Of a stretch of 64,000 nt of DNA, positions 46,053 to 54,285 are shown piece by piece (the stretch's first letter is position 1; each line of letters opens with the position of its first letter). Source of the DNA: Mucilaginibacter sp. OK098 (GTDB taxonomy: Bacteria > Bacteroidota > Bacteroidia > Sphingobacteriales > Sphingobacteriaceae); the NCBI RefSeq assembly GCF_900142915.1, contig NZ_FRCM01000001.1, forward strand, positions 1,612,001 to 1,676,000, read 5' to 3'. The notes under the pieces were generated by a model. The model did no database searches. It was given only the letters and a program-made list of their open reading frames with translations, and had not been told where the DNA came from. The translations under genes and the position numbers were made by a program.

Positions 46053-46407
46053 TTTTTAAAATAGAGATAGGTTTAAAAGGTTGTCCGAAACATCATTTAT
46101 AACGCAGGCCTTCGACCTGCGCTGAGGTATGTCGCCCTTTCAGGGCTTTGGCTTTGTGATACAACTTCAACATTCTGACCCTGAAGGGGTCTAATATAAC
46201 AGCGCAGGGCAACGCCCTGCGTTATAAATGCATGAAGAGCTATACAAATATATATTTCGAACAATCAAGCTTTAAAACCCATCGCTATTTTTAAATAACA
46301 CAATTCTCCTTTCCCTGTGTTATTGCACTTTACATTGATCCCTTTTACATATATTTTATACTTTAGCGGATTATTATTCACCCTGATAAAACAAACATTT
46401 TTTGCCC
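46053..46407. other. Gap between ligase and TAL, carrying a family-E repeat
   Basis: 355 nt without a reading frame. The repeat occupies 46099-46226. The remaining 180 nt are AT-rich and may contain a promoter for the TAL gene (for example TACTTTAG at 46360-46370), but no full consensus is present. Confidence 0.5.
46099..46226. repeat. Palindromic repeat, family E, second copy
   Basis: ATAACGCAGG...CCTGCGTTAT outer arms, an inner CAGGCCTTCGACCTGCGCTG and GCGCAGGGCAACGCCCTGCG, and CGCCCTTTCAGGGCTTTG with GACCCTGAAGGGGTC. It shares the 'GGCCTTCGACCTG' and 'CCCTTTCAGGGCTT' units with 40386-40502. Confidence 0.75.
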
Positions 46408-47958
46408 ATGATACATGTTGGACAAAGTGCGCTTTCTTTAAATGATTTTTCTGAACTGATATTTAAACAAAACGAAGTTGCTTTAGATGCAGCTGCTTTA
46501 ACTAAGATCAATACCAACTTTGAATTCCTAAAACAATTCTCGTCAAATAAGCTCATTTATGGCATAAATACCGGCTTTGGGCCAATGGCGCAATACAAGG
46601 TGAACGAGGAAAATATATTACAACTTCAATATAACCTGATCCGCAGCCATTCATCGGGCAGTGGTAAATTAATGACGGCCCAATTGTCAAAAGCTCTGAT
46701 GATAGCCCGGTTGAATAGCTTTATGCAAGCTTACTCCGGTGTTCATACTGACGTTGTTGAATTATTAAAAGAGTTGATCAATAAAAATATTGCCCCGTGT
46801 ATTTACGAGCATGGCGGCGTTGGTGCAAGTGGTGATTTGGTTCAGCTTGCGCACCTTGGTTTGGTTTTAATTGGCGAAGGAGAGGTTATTTTTGAGGAGG
46901 AGGTGCATCCAACCATAGAGATCTTTAACAAATTCAATATAAAACCATTATCTATCCATATTCGCGAGGGCTTAGCAATTTTAAACGGCACATCGGCAAT
47001 GACGGGTATCGGTATGATCAATATCATCCAGGCTAAAAAACTGCTTAACTGGTCGGTGCTGTTTTCAGCAATGATCAATGAGATTGTTGAGGCGTTCGAT
47101 GATCATTACTCAAATGAGCTAAACATAGTAAAACGCCACAAAGGCCAAAACGCCATAGCTGGAATGATGCGTGAAATACTTCAGGATAGCAAAATGATCC
47201 GCGACCGCTCCGAACATTTATACAACCCCGACAACCTTGACCAGGAAATATTTGAGGATAAGGTGCAGGAGTATTACTCACTGCGTTGTGTAACCCAGAT
47301 CTTAGGCCCGGTTTATGATACTATCTCGCAGGTTGAAAATACAGTTGTAAATGAACTGAATTCAGTTAATGATAACCCGGTTATCGACCATGAGAACCAG
47401 AACATTTTCCACGGCGGTAATTTCCACGGCGATTATGTTTCACTGGAAATGGACAAGTTAAAAATTGCAATAACCCGTATATCCATGTTAGCTGAAAGAC
47501 AGCTGAACTACCTGCTGAACAGCAAACTAAACCAAAAGCTACCGCCTTTTGTAAATTTGGGCGTACTTGGCCTTAATTTCGGTATGCAGGGGATGCAGTT
47601 TACGGCTACCTCAACTGTGGCTGAAAATCAAACATTATCTTTCCCTATGTATGTGCATAGCATCCCGAATAATAATGATAACCAGGATATTGTGAGTATG
47701 GGCTGTAATGCGGCACTGATGACCAAACGGGTTATCGACAATTCATTTGAAGTGCTTGGCATCCATTTAATGACCATTTTACAGGCGATTGATTATTTGG
47801 AATGTAAAGACAGGCTTTCAACCATTTCAAGAGCGTTATATGACGAGGTCAGGCTAATTTTCCCTAAGTTTATTGAAGATGCGCCTAAATATAAGGACCT
47901 GGAACGGGTTAAAACGTTCCTTGAATCTACCGATCACATTACATCTTTTTCAAAATGA
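46408..47958 (+). CDS. Tyrosine ammonia-lyase (MIO enzyme)
   Basis: 516 residues from ATG at 46408. The MIO-forming triad Ala-Ser-Gly is in GGVGASGDLVQLAHLGL (Ser141), with the catalytic Tyr51 in LIYGINTGFGPMAQYK. His81 in LIRSHSSGSG is at the position that gives tyrosine over phenylalanine preference in characterised bacterial TALs. The overall sequence is very like the known flexirubin-cluster enzyme of Flavobacterium johnsoniae as I recall it. It converts L-tyrosine to 4-coumarate and ammonia, the starter of the aryl polyene. The FabG stop/start overlap of 4 nt follows. Confidence 0.92.
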   Translation: MIHVGQSALSLNDFSELIFKQNEVALDAAALTKINTNFEFLKQFSSNKLIYGINTGFGPMAQYKVNEENILQLQYNLIRSHSSGSGKLMTAQLSKALMIARLNSFMQAYSGVHTDVVELLKELINKNIAPCIYEHGGVGASGDLVQLAHLGLVLIGEGEVIFEEEVHPTIEIFNKFNIKPLSIHIREGLAILNGTSAMTGIGMINIIQAKKLLNWSVLFSAMINEIVEAFDDHYSNELNIVKRHKGQNAIAGMMREILQDSKMIRDRSEHLYNPDNLDQEIFEDKVQEYYSLRCVTQILGPVYDTISQVENTVVNELNSVNDNPVIDHENQNIFHGGNFHGDYVSLEMDKLKIAITRISMLAERQLNYLLNSKLNQKLPPFVNLGVLGLNFGMQGMQFTATSTVAENQTLSFPMYVHSIPNNNDNQDIVSMGCNAALMTKRVIDNSFEVLGIHLMTILQAIDYLECKDRLSTISRALYDEVRLIFPKFIEDAPKYKDLERVKTFLESTDHITSFSK

Positions 47959-48680
47959 AATGCGCATTAATCACCGGCGGTTCAAGGGGCATTGGCAAAG
48001 CTATTTGCATAAAATTGGGTGCCCAGGGTTATTATGTGCTGGTAAACTATAAAAGCAATATAGAAGAGGCTGAAAAAACACTTGCCCTAATAAAAGAAAA
48101 CGGCGGTAATGGCGAGCTGATGCCTTTTGACGTAGCCGATAAAGAGCAGATAAAACAATTAGGCAACTGGATAGAGGCCAACGAAGACAAATACATTGAG
48201 GTACTGGTGAACAATGCCGGCATCCGTGATGACAGCCTGATGGCGTGGATGGCCGAAGAGCAGTGGGACAATGTTTTAAAAACCAATTTGGATAGCTTTT
48301 TTTATGTTACCCGCCTGGTATTAAACAGCATGCTCACTCGTAAATATGGCCGCATTATCAATATCGTCTCACTTTCGGGATTAAAAGGCCTGGCCGGACA
48401 AACAAATTATTCTGCCGCAAAGGCAGGTGTAATTGGGGCAACAAAGGCATTGGCGCAGGAAATTGCCCGCCAGGGAATCACCGTAAATGCTTTGGCCCCC
48501 GGCTTTATCAAAACCGACATGACCGAAGGGCTTGACGAAAAAGAATTAAAAATGATAATCCCCGCCAGGCGCTTTGGCTTGCCCGAAGAAGTAGCAAGTG
48601 CGGCAGCATTTTTTGCTTCGCCTGAGGCTGCTTATATAACCGGGCAGGTGCTTTCTATTAACGGTGGCTTATATTCCTGA
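47955..48680 (+). CDS. 3-ketoacyl-ACP reductase (FabG-like)
   Basis: 241 residues of the classical SDR family: TGGSRGIGKAICIKLG at the N-terminus, LVNNAGIRDD, catalytic Ser in IVSLSGLKG and YSAAKAGVIGATKAL, and the C-terminal ITGQVLSINGG. It reduces the 3-keto group during polyene elongation with NADPH. It overlaps the TAL gene by 4 nt, and the dehydratase starts 1 nt after its stop, so all are one translational unit. Confidence 0.92.
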   Translation: MKCALITGGSRGIGKAICIKLGAQGYYVLVNYKSNIEEAEKTLALIKENGGNGELMPFDVADKEQIKQLGNWIEANEDKYIEVLVNNAGIRDDSLMAWMAEEQWDNVLKTNLDSFFYVTRLVLNSMLTRKYGRIINIVSLSGLKGLAGQTNYSAAKAGVIGATKALAQEIARQGITVNALAPGFIKTDMTEGLDEKELKMIIPARRFGLPEEVASAAAFFASPEAAYITGQVLSINGGLYS

Positions 48681-48681
48681 T

Positions 48682-49128
48682 ATGGATTTCCCTGTTGACG
48701 ATATCATTCATTTGATCCCGCAGAAACCGCCTTTTGTGATGGTGAGTAAATTGCTTTATGTTGATGAAACCACTACCAAAAGCAGCTTTATTATTAACCC
48801 GGATAATGTATTTGTAAAAGACGACATTTTCCAGGAAGCCGGGCTAATGGAAAATATAGCGCAAACAGCGGCATTAAGGTCCGGCTATATTGCGGTGAAG
48901 GAACACAAACCCGTTGAAGTTGGTTATATTGGAGCGATTAAGAATTTTGAGATATTTGATTTGCCAAAAGCCAACGATGAACTCCTAACCGAGATAACAA
49001 TAGAAAACCAGGTATTTAACGTTACCATACTTTTGGGCAAGATTTGGCATAATGACAAGCTGATTGCCCAATGCGAAATGAAGGTATTTATGGACGATAA
49101 AACTCAAGAAGTCTTAAAGACTTCTTAA
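48682..49128 (+). CDS. Hot-dog fold 3-hydroxyacyl-ACP dehydratase (ApeP-like)
   Basis: 148 residues from ATG at 48682. It has the hot-dog core with LIPQKPPFVMVSKLLYVDE and the helix AGLMENIAQTAALRSGY, which carries the catalytic acid; the His-containing HFPGxPVxPG loop of FabZ is replaced (FVKDDIFQEAG), as in the ApeP group of aryl polyene clusters. It dehydrates the hydroxyacyl intermediate. The final 8 codons and the stop lie in a small palindrome (49106-49128). Confidence 0.8.
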   Translation: MDFPVDDIIHLIPQKPPFVMVSKLLYVDETTTKSSFIINPDNVFVKDDIFQEAGLMENIAQTAALRSGYIAVKEHKPVEVGYIGAIKNFEIFDLPKANDELLTEITIENQVFNVTILLGKIWHNDKLIAQCEMKVFMDDKTQEVLKTS

Positions 49129-49133
49129 GTTTG
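49103..49133. repeat. Small palindrome over the dehydratase stop codon
   Basis: AACTCAAGAAGTC and GACTTCTTAAGTT face each other around TTAAA. The stem spans the last codons and the stop of the dehydratase gene and ends 6 nt before the ketosynthase start. It may regulate coupling or be a short repeat element of the AAGAAGTCTTAAAGACTTCTT class. Confidence 0.55.
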
Positions 49134-49138
49134 GAATA

Positions 49139-50389
49139 ATGAGCACGATGAGCGTAAAGGATGTTTTTGTAGTTACTGATAACATATTCTCCCCCCTCGG
49201 CAAAACCACGGCTGAAAATTTCACGCAGTTAAAAAACAATATATCAGGTGTAAAGCAGCATGACGATAAAGCACTTTCCCCTACCCCTTTTTTTGCTTCG
49301 TTATTTGATAAAGATGAAATTTTTATAGATACCACTAACCACACACGTCATGCCGAATTTATTTCGGCACCCCACAGGACGGATAGCCAGCATGACGATC
49401 ACCTAGCAGATGGGGTGCTGAAACAAGTTCAGCATGACATTCAGTTGAGTTATACCAAGTTTGAGCAACTGCTTATTGCATCTATAACTGATGCGCTGCA
49501 GAACACTGGCATCAATTCAAAAGACAAAAAAACAATTTTAATTATCTCCAGCACTAAAGGCAATATCAGCCTGCTTGAAACAGAGGCAAACAGCGAAGCT
49601 TTGCAAAAGCGGGTTGCAATGTCAACCTCCGCCAAACTTGTTGCAGCTCATTTCGGCTTTCAAAATCAACCTCTCATTATTTCAAATGCATGTATTTCCG
49701 GTGTTATGGCAATTATAACCGGGATGCGCTTGTTAAGGGCCGGGCAATATGAAAATGCGGTGATCTGCGGGGCTGATGTGATCTCCAAATTTATCGTATC
49801 CGGGTTCCAATCTTTCCAGGCGTTGAGTGATACTATGTGCAAGCCGTTTGATAAAGCACGTACCGGTTTAAATTTGGGCGAAGGTGCGGCAACGGTAGTT
49901 CTCTCAACAAACAAACAATTTGAAGGCAATATAAAAGTTAAAGGCGGTGCGGTAAGTAATGATGCCAACCATATTTCAGGCCCATCCAGAACCGGGGAAG
50001 AATTGGCGTATGCTATAAAGCAGGCCATAAAGGACGCTGATATTGCAACAAGTGATATTGATTTTATTTCGGCACATGGCACGGCGACTGTGTATAACGA
50101 CGAAATGGAAGCTAACGCAATCGGGTTAGCAGGTCTGCAAACAGCGCCATTAAACAGCTTAAAAGGCTATTACGGACATACTTTGGGTGCCGCTGGATTG
50201 ATAGAATCCGTTGTTTCCATTCAATCTCTAAAAGAAGATCTCATAATCTCAACACCCGGATTTAAAGAATTGGGGGTAACTAGTCCGGTAAATGTATGCG
50301 TCTCCCCTATGCATATTAATGCCGATAATTTTCTTAAAACAGCCTCAGGTTTTGGCGGCTGTAACGCGGCTGTGGTGATTGGTAAATAA
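49139..50389 (+). CDS. 3-ketoacyl-ACP synthase (KAS II-like) with in-frame repeat insertion
   Basis: 416 residues. The catalytic triad is complete: Cys185 in SNACISGVMA, His313 in SAHGTATVYND, His347 in YYGHTLGAAG. It should elongate the polyene chain from malonyl-ACP. Residues about 70-100 (HTRHAEFISAPHRTDSQHDD and HLADGVLKQVQHDIQ) come from an intergenic-type palindromic element (49347-49438) lying in frame. They replace or extend a loop before the helix that starts SYTKFEQLLIASITDAL, so the enzyme may still work. It follows the dehydratase gene after 10 nt. Confidence 0.85.
   Translation: MSTMSVKDVFVVTDNIFSPLGKTTAENFTQLKNNISGVKQHDDKALSPTPFFASLFDKDEIFIDTTNHTRHAEFISAPHRTDSQHDDHLADGVLKQVQHDIQLSYTKFEQLLIASITDALQNTGINSKDKKTILIISSTKGNISLLETEANSEALQKRVAMSTSAKLVAAHFGFQNQPLIISNACISGVMAIITGMRLLRAGQYENAVICGADVISKFIVSGFQSFQALSDTMCKPFDKARTGLNLGEGAATVVLSTNKQFEGNIKVKGGAVSNDANHISGPSRTGEELAYAIKQAIKDADIATSDIDFISAHGTATVYNDEMEANAIGLAGLQTAPLNSLKGYYGHTLGAAGLIESVVSIQSLKEDLIISTPGFKELGVTSPVNVCVSPMHINADNFLKTASGFGGCNAAVVIGK
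49347..49438. repeat. Palindromic repeat, family D, inside a ketosynthase gene
   Basis: 28-nt arms starting GTCATGCCGAATTTATTTCG and ending AACAAGTTCAGCATGAC pair with four mismatches. The whole 92-bp element is translated in frame without a stop. Elements of this type ('GTCATGCTGAA...TTCAGCATGAC') are normally intergenic in Bacteroidota. Confidence 0.85.
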
Positions 50390-50407
50390 TTATATTTGAT
50401 AAAAAAC

Positions 50408-50520
50408 TTGTCATTGCGAGGTACGAAGCAATCGCATACTATACAGGGCGAACAGAAATGGATGGAACCTGCAAGGCGTAAATGCACAGTTCGCGATTGC
50501 TTCGTACCTCGCAATGACAA
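50408..50520. repeat. Palindromic intergenic repeat, family A, third copy
   Basis: The arms TTGTCATTGCGAGGTACGAA and TTCGTACCTCGCAATGACAA are perfect reverse complements of each other, and GCAATCGC at the inner ends extends the pairing. It is the best conserved of the three family-A copies, so it may be a recent insertion. It ends about 25 nt before the TTG start of the next gene. Confidence 0.85.
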
Positions 50521-50544
50521 AAAGGGTAAACAAGCAGACAAACA

Positions 50545-51165
50545 TTGACAGGAACAAACTATATAACAAGCAGTTGCAGCATCAGCAATGGCACTGTAAA
50601 TAAGGATGGCAACAGGGCATTTGAAAATCAGGGCGTTGATCTTTCCGCTTTCCTGCTTTCCATTTACCAGCATTTCCACTTCAATTATCCCAAGTTCTAT
50701 AAAATGGATAATTTAAGCAAGCTAGGCTGGCTGGCTGCTGAGATCTTATTGAAAGAGGGGTTTAAGGAGTATAATTACCAACCGGAAGAAGTTGGTGTAG
50801 TTTTGGCTAATTCAAATTCAAGTTTGGATAACGACCTGAAATATGCGGACACAATAAAAGAATTTCCAAGTCCGGCGGTATTTGTTTATACATTGCCGAA
50901 TATTGTGATCGGCGAGATCTGCATCAGGCATAAATTTAAAGGCGAACATGCGTTTTTTATCCAGGATAATTTTGATGCCGAATTCATTAAACAACAGGTA
51001 AACTATCTGCTGGAAAATGATAATCTGCAGGCCTGTATTTGCGGATGGGTTGAAGTTTTGGAACAGAATTACAAAGCAGTTTTGTTTTTGGTTGAAAAGA
51101 AAAAAACAGAGAAAAGCTTATTATTTTCGGCTGAAAATATGGATAACGTTTTTAATAAGGATTGA
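50545..51165 (+). CDS. Half-length ketosynthase-like protein
   Basis: 206 residues, half the size of a KAS. NYITSSCSISNG resembles the first strand of KAS chains, and SPAVFVYTLPNIVIGEICIR resembles the segment before the active-site helix; Cys-His-His motifs are absent. It is likely a partner or structural subunit of the neighbouring ketosynthases, as in other flexirubin clusters. The start is TTG: no ATG is in frame upstream before a stop, and the first Met (residue 54) would cut the fold. A perfect family-A repeat lies just upstream. The stop overlaps the next ATG by one base. Confidence 0.65.
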   Translation: MTGTNYITSSCSISNGTVNKDGNRAFENQGVDLSAFLLSIYQHFHFNYPKFYKMDNLSKLGWLAAEILLKEGFKEYNYQPEEVGVVLANSNSSLDNDLKYADTIKEFPSPAVFVYTLPNIVIGEICIRHKFKGEHAFFIQDNFDAEFIKQQVNYLLENDNLQACICGWVEVLEQNYKAVLFLVEKKKTEKSLLFSAENMDNVFNKD

Positions 51166-52373
51166 TGGCGAATATGGATCAAACAGTTTATATAGCGGGT
51201 GTAGGTGTAATTTCGGCGATAGGGAATAATGTGGCTGAGCACCTGGCTTCATTTGAACGAGAAGAAGCAGGGATGGCTGAGATCACTTTGTTTGACACCA
51301 TACACCAGCATACGCGCCCCGTGGCAGAGGTTAAATTAACAGATGACGAACTGATAGCCCAAACAGGATTATCAACACACAACGGGCGTACTGCGCTTTT
51401 GAGCCTGGTTGCGGCACGGGAAGCAATGGCCGATGCAGCTATCCCCGGCCTGGAAGAATTAAGGGTTGGCTTTGTTTCAGCAAATACTGTGGGCGGCATG
51501 GATAGAAGCGAGGATTTCTTTGTTAGATTTTTAGCTGACAATAGCAAGGGCAAATTAAAGAATGTTTTTGACCACGAATGCGGCAGCATGACAGAGATAG
51601 TGGCCGACCAGCTGGGCATAACTGATTTTATGACCACCATAAGTACGGCTTGTTCATCATCAGCAAATGCCATATTTTATGGTGCAAGGCTGATCAGGAA
51701 CGATGTGGTTGATGTGGTGGTAGCCGGTGGAGCCGACGCTATTACTAAATTCACCCTCAACGGCTTTAACACCCTCATGATACTTGATGATGAATTTTGC
51801 AAACCATTTGACGAGCATCGCGAAGGTTTGAACCTTGGTGAAGGCGCAGGCTATTTGGTGCTTGTTTCGGATAAGGTGGCTAAAACATTAAATAAACCAC
51901 TTTACTGCACTTTAAGCGGCTATAATAATAGCAATGATGCTTACCATCAAACAGCATCTTCTCCTGATGGAACCGGCTCATACCTGGCCATGAAAAAAGC
52001 ATTGGATAAAAGCGGCTTACAACCTTCGGATATAGATTACATTAATCTGCATGGAACCGGGACACCAAATAACGACAGTGCGGAGGGAACAGCTGTAAAA
52101 AGATTGTTTGATCCCGAATATCCGCCAATGAGCTCAACCAAATCATTTACCGGGCATACGCTGGGCGCAAGCGGCGGCGTGGAAGCTGTGTTTTCTGTCC
52201 TTGCTATAAAACATGGCCTTATTTATCCAAACCTTAGGTTTGAGACCCGCATGAGCGACCTGCCATTTGAACCTGAAAGGAAATTTTTAAAGGATCAGGA
52301 TATTAAACACGTTATGTCAAACTCGTTTGGTTTTGGCGGCAATTGTACATCTTTAATCTTTTCGAAGATCTGA
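51165..52373 (+). CDS. 3-ketoacyl-ACP synthase (FabF-like)
   Basis: 402 residues. Complete catalytic triad: Cys163 in STACSSSANAIF, His296 in NLHGTGTPNND, His331 in FTGHTLGASG. It begins ATGGCG overlapping the previous stop (TGATG). A decarboxylating condensing enzyme, probably the main elongation KAS of the aryl polyene, working together with the degenerate partner encoded next. Confidence 0.9.
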   Translation: MANMDQTVYIAGVGVISAIGNNVAEHLASFEREEAGMAEITLFDTIHQHTRPVAEVKLTDDELIAQTGLSTHNGRTALLSLVAAREAMADAAIPGLEELRVGFVSANTVGGMDRSEDFFVRFLADNSKGKLKNVFDHECGSMTEIVADQLGITDFMTTISTACSSSANAIFYGARLIRNDVVDVVVAGGADAITKFTLNGFNTLMILDDEFCKPFDEHREGLNLGEGAGYLVLVSDKVAKTLNKPLYCTLSGYNNSNDAYHQTASSPDGTGSYLAMKKALDKSGLQPSDIDYINLHGTGTPNNDSAEGTAVKRLFDPEYPPMSSTKSFTGHTLGASGGVEAVFSVLAIKHGLIYPNLRFETRMSDLPFEPERKFLKDQDIKHVMSNSFGFGGNCTSLIFSKI

Positions 52374-52374
52374 T

Positions 52375-53439
52375 ATGAAAGTATATATCCGCTCAGCCGC
52401 CTGCATCTCAGCCCAAAAAACTTTCGGCACCAATGATCTTTTAACGGATGTTGTTGAATATAACAGTACCCGCTTAACACTTATTGAACCTGACTATAAA
52501 GAATATATTGACCCAAAGCTTATCCGCAGGATGAGCCATGTAATAAAAATGGGAGTAGCTGCTGCAAAGGAATGCTTAAAAAATGGTGAGACCGAAATGC
52601 CCGGCGCCATTATTACCGGCACCGCATTTGGCTGCATCGAAGATACGGTAACCTTTTTAACCCGAACCATTGAACAGAACGAAGAACTGCTGCCGCCAAC
52701 AGCCTTCATACAGTCTACTCACAATACGGTAGCAGCACAAATAGCTTTAATGCTAAAGTGCCATGCTTATAACAATACGTTTGTACACAAAGGCGTATCT
52801 TTTGAAAGTGCTTTGTTTGATGCCATAATGCTTTTAAAAGAACAGGAGGCAGACAATATTTTGGTAGGTGGAACGGAAGAAATGACCGACACCAGCTTTA
52901 CTATTTTAACCCGCCTGGGTTTATATAAACGTCAGCCGGTTTCAAACCTGTTGCTCTACTCAGCCGAAACAAAAGGAACAATAGGCGGCGAAGGTGCTGC
53001 ATTTTTTCTACTTACTGATAAACCATCGGCTGATAATATGGCTGAGCTTACCGCAATCAATACCTTTTATAAACCCAAAGACACGCAGGATATTGAAAAA
53101 CGGATCACAGCATTTTTAGCAGCCAATTCATTAAGTCCGGACGATATTGATTTGGTGATCACCGGAAAAAATGGCGATGCAAGGAATGATGAGATCCATA
53201 AACAACTGAGCAACTCACTGTTTAAAAACAACTCCCTTGCTAATTACAAGCACCTGTGCGGAGAATATACTGTAGCATCATCATTTGCATTATGGCTGGC
53301 ATCAAATATCATAAAAAAGGGAATCGTGCCTGAAGTAATTTTGGAAAACAAATTAAAAGTTGCCGCGCCTAAAAAAGTACTGATCCATAACCATTACCAA
53401 AATAAATATCATTCATTAATGCTGGTTTCTGCTATTTAA
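52375..53439 (+). CDS. Ketosynthase-like chain-length-factor candidate
   Basis: 354 residues with a KAS fold but no active-site Cys: the corresponding helix reads NNTFVHKGVSFESALFDA. The later His motifs are also altered (ITGKNGDARNDE; LCGEYTVASSFA). It starts 1 nt after the FabF stop. The pairing of an active KAS with an inactive partner is characteristic of KS-CLF heterodimers that set polyene length, a known feature of aryl polyene synthases. A role as chain length factor is inferred from this arrangement. Confidence 0.8.
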   Translation: MKVYIRSAACISAQKTFGTNDLLTDVVEYNSTRLTLIEPDYKEYIDPKLIRRMSHVIKMGVAAAKECLKNGETEMPGAIITGTAFGCIEDTVTFLTRTIEQNEELLPPTAFIQSTHNTVAAQIALMLKCHAYNNTFVHKGVSFESALFDAIMLLKEQEADNILVGGTEEMTDTSFTILTRLGLYKRQPVSNLLLYSAETKGTIGGEGAAFFLLTDKPSADNMAELTAINTFYKPKDTQDIEKRITAFLAANSLSPDDIDLVITGKNGDARNDEIHKQLSNSLFKNNSLANYKHLCGEYTVASSFALWLASNIIKKGIVPEVILENKLKVAAPKKVLIHNHYQNKYHSLMLVSAI

Positions 53440-53448
53440 CTTATCGGG

Positions 53449-53832
53449 ATGGAAATTGTAAATGATGCGATATTTAGAATTGACAAATTAGAGCATTCGG
53501 ATAATTTGATCAAAGCAGACCTTTCCATCAATGCAAACAGTTCTATATTTAAAGGTCATTTCCCGGGACAGCCGGTAGTGCCCGGAGCATGTATGCTGCA
53601 GCTGGTTAAAGAGGTATTAGAAGATGCTTTAGGGCAATCTTTACAAATACAAAAAGCAGGCTATTTGAAGTTTATCGCTATGACTGATCCGCTGGTCACT
53701 TTATCAATGCAATTAGAGATAGCTTATAAATTTATTGAGGATTTGATTAGCATAACAGGTAAATTGAGTGACGGGGAAAGGGTATGTTTTAAATGCTCCG
53801 CCATTGCCGGTGTTGTCACCGGCAATCGATGA
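53449..53832 (+). CDS. Hot-dog dehydratase (FabZ/ApeI-like)
   Basis: 127 residues. It carries the catalytic His in GHFPGQPVVPGACMLQLV (about 37) and otherwise matches FabZ-like dehydratases. It would remove water from 3-hydroxyacyl-ACP. The last codons (from SAIAGVV to GNR and the stop) come from the left arm of a palindromic repeat (53798-53915), so the natural C-terminus was probably replaced. It is the last gene of the first plus-strand arm, convergent with the minus-strand arm. Confidence 0.85.
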   Translation: MEIVNDAIFRIDKLEHSDNLIKADLSINANSSIFKGHFPGQPVVPGACMLQLVKEVLEDALGQSLQIQKAGYLKFIAMTDPLVTLSMQLEIAYKFIEDLISITGKLSDGERVCFKCSAIAGVVTGNR

Positions 53833-53915
53833 TGTTTGTGTTATAAAATTAGCAGCTGGCACTCTACAAGCACAAACTTATTGGTAAATGTTGGTGACAA
53901 CACCAACATTGGCGG
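53798..53915. repeat. Paired palindromic repeat, family N (GGTGTTGTCACC)
   Basis: Left arm 53798-53820 (CCGCCATTGCCGGTGTTG...) pairs with right arm 53893-53915 (...CCAACATTGGCGG) over 23 nt with a few mismatches, and each arm also forms its own hairpin (CCGGTG-TTGT-CACCGG; TTGGTG-ACAA-CACCAA). It starts inside the dehydratase CDS and ends 2 nt before the stop of the VOC gene. It could serve as a bidirectional terminator between the two arms. Confidence 0.8.
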
Positions 53916-53917
53916 GG

Positions 53918-54271
53918 TTATTTCTTATATAATTCAATCTTTCTGCCATCCGGATCAATTATTACCGCCATAAGGCCAAATTCCGTTTCCTCGGGTCCGG
54001 ATGCAAAAACCACATTAGTTGAGCGTAGTTTTTCAATCACACTTTCAAAATCATCCAGAGTAAATCCAAGCCTTAAACTTAAATCAGGATTTTCCTGACC
54101 TTTAGTTAGCGGGTAAATTTCCAGTAAAATTTCCCCAATATGCCCACTGTAATGAAAGGGGGAATTCCCGTGTTGGTGGTACGCAAATTCTAAGTTAAAA
54201 AGCGAATAGAATTCCGCCAGCCGTTTTGGATCGCTTGTTCTTATAACTATAAGGTTAAGCTCTATGGTCAT
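53918..54271 (-). CDS. VOC-superfamily (glyoxalase/dioxygenase-like) protein
   Basis: 117 residues with the paired beta-alpha-beta units of the VOC fold: LNLIVIRTSDPKRLAEFYSL at the start, and FGLMAVIIDPDGRKIELYK at the end with the conserved Glu. The function is not predictable. It starts 15 nt after the ACP stop, so it may be the last gene of the minus-strand pigment arm, but it may also be an unrelated passenger. Confidence 0.8.
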   Translation of the reverse strand: MTIELNLIVIRTSDPKRLAEFYSLFNLEFAYHQHGNSPFHYSGHIGEILLEIYPLTKGQENPDLSLRLGFTLDDFESVIEKLRSTNVVFASGPEETEFGLMAVIIDPDGRKIELYKK

Positions 54272-54285
54272 AAGTTGGCAACGTG

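Noticed and set aside
46402..47958. Histidine ammonia-lyase of histidine breakdown
   Set aside because: The selectivity residue is His in RSHSSG and the gene is embedded in a pigment cluster; no hut genes are nearby.
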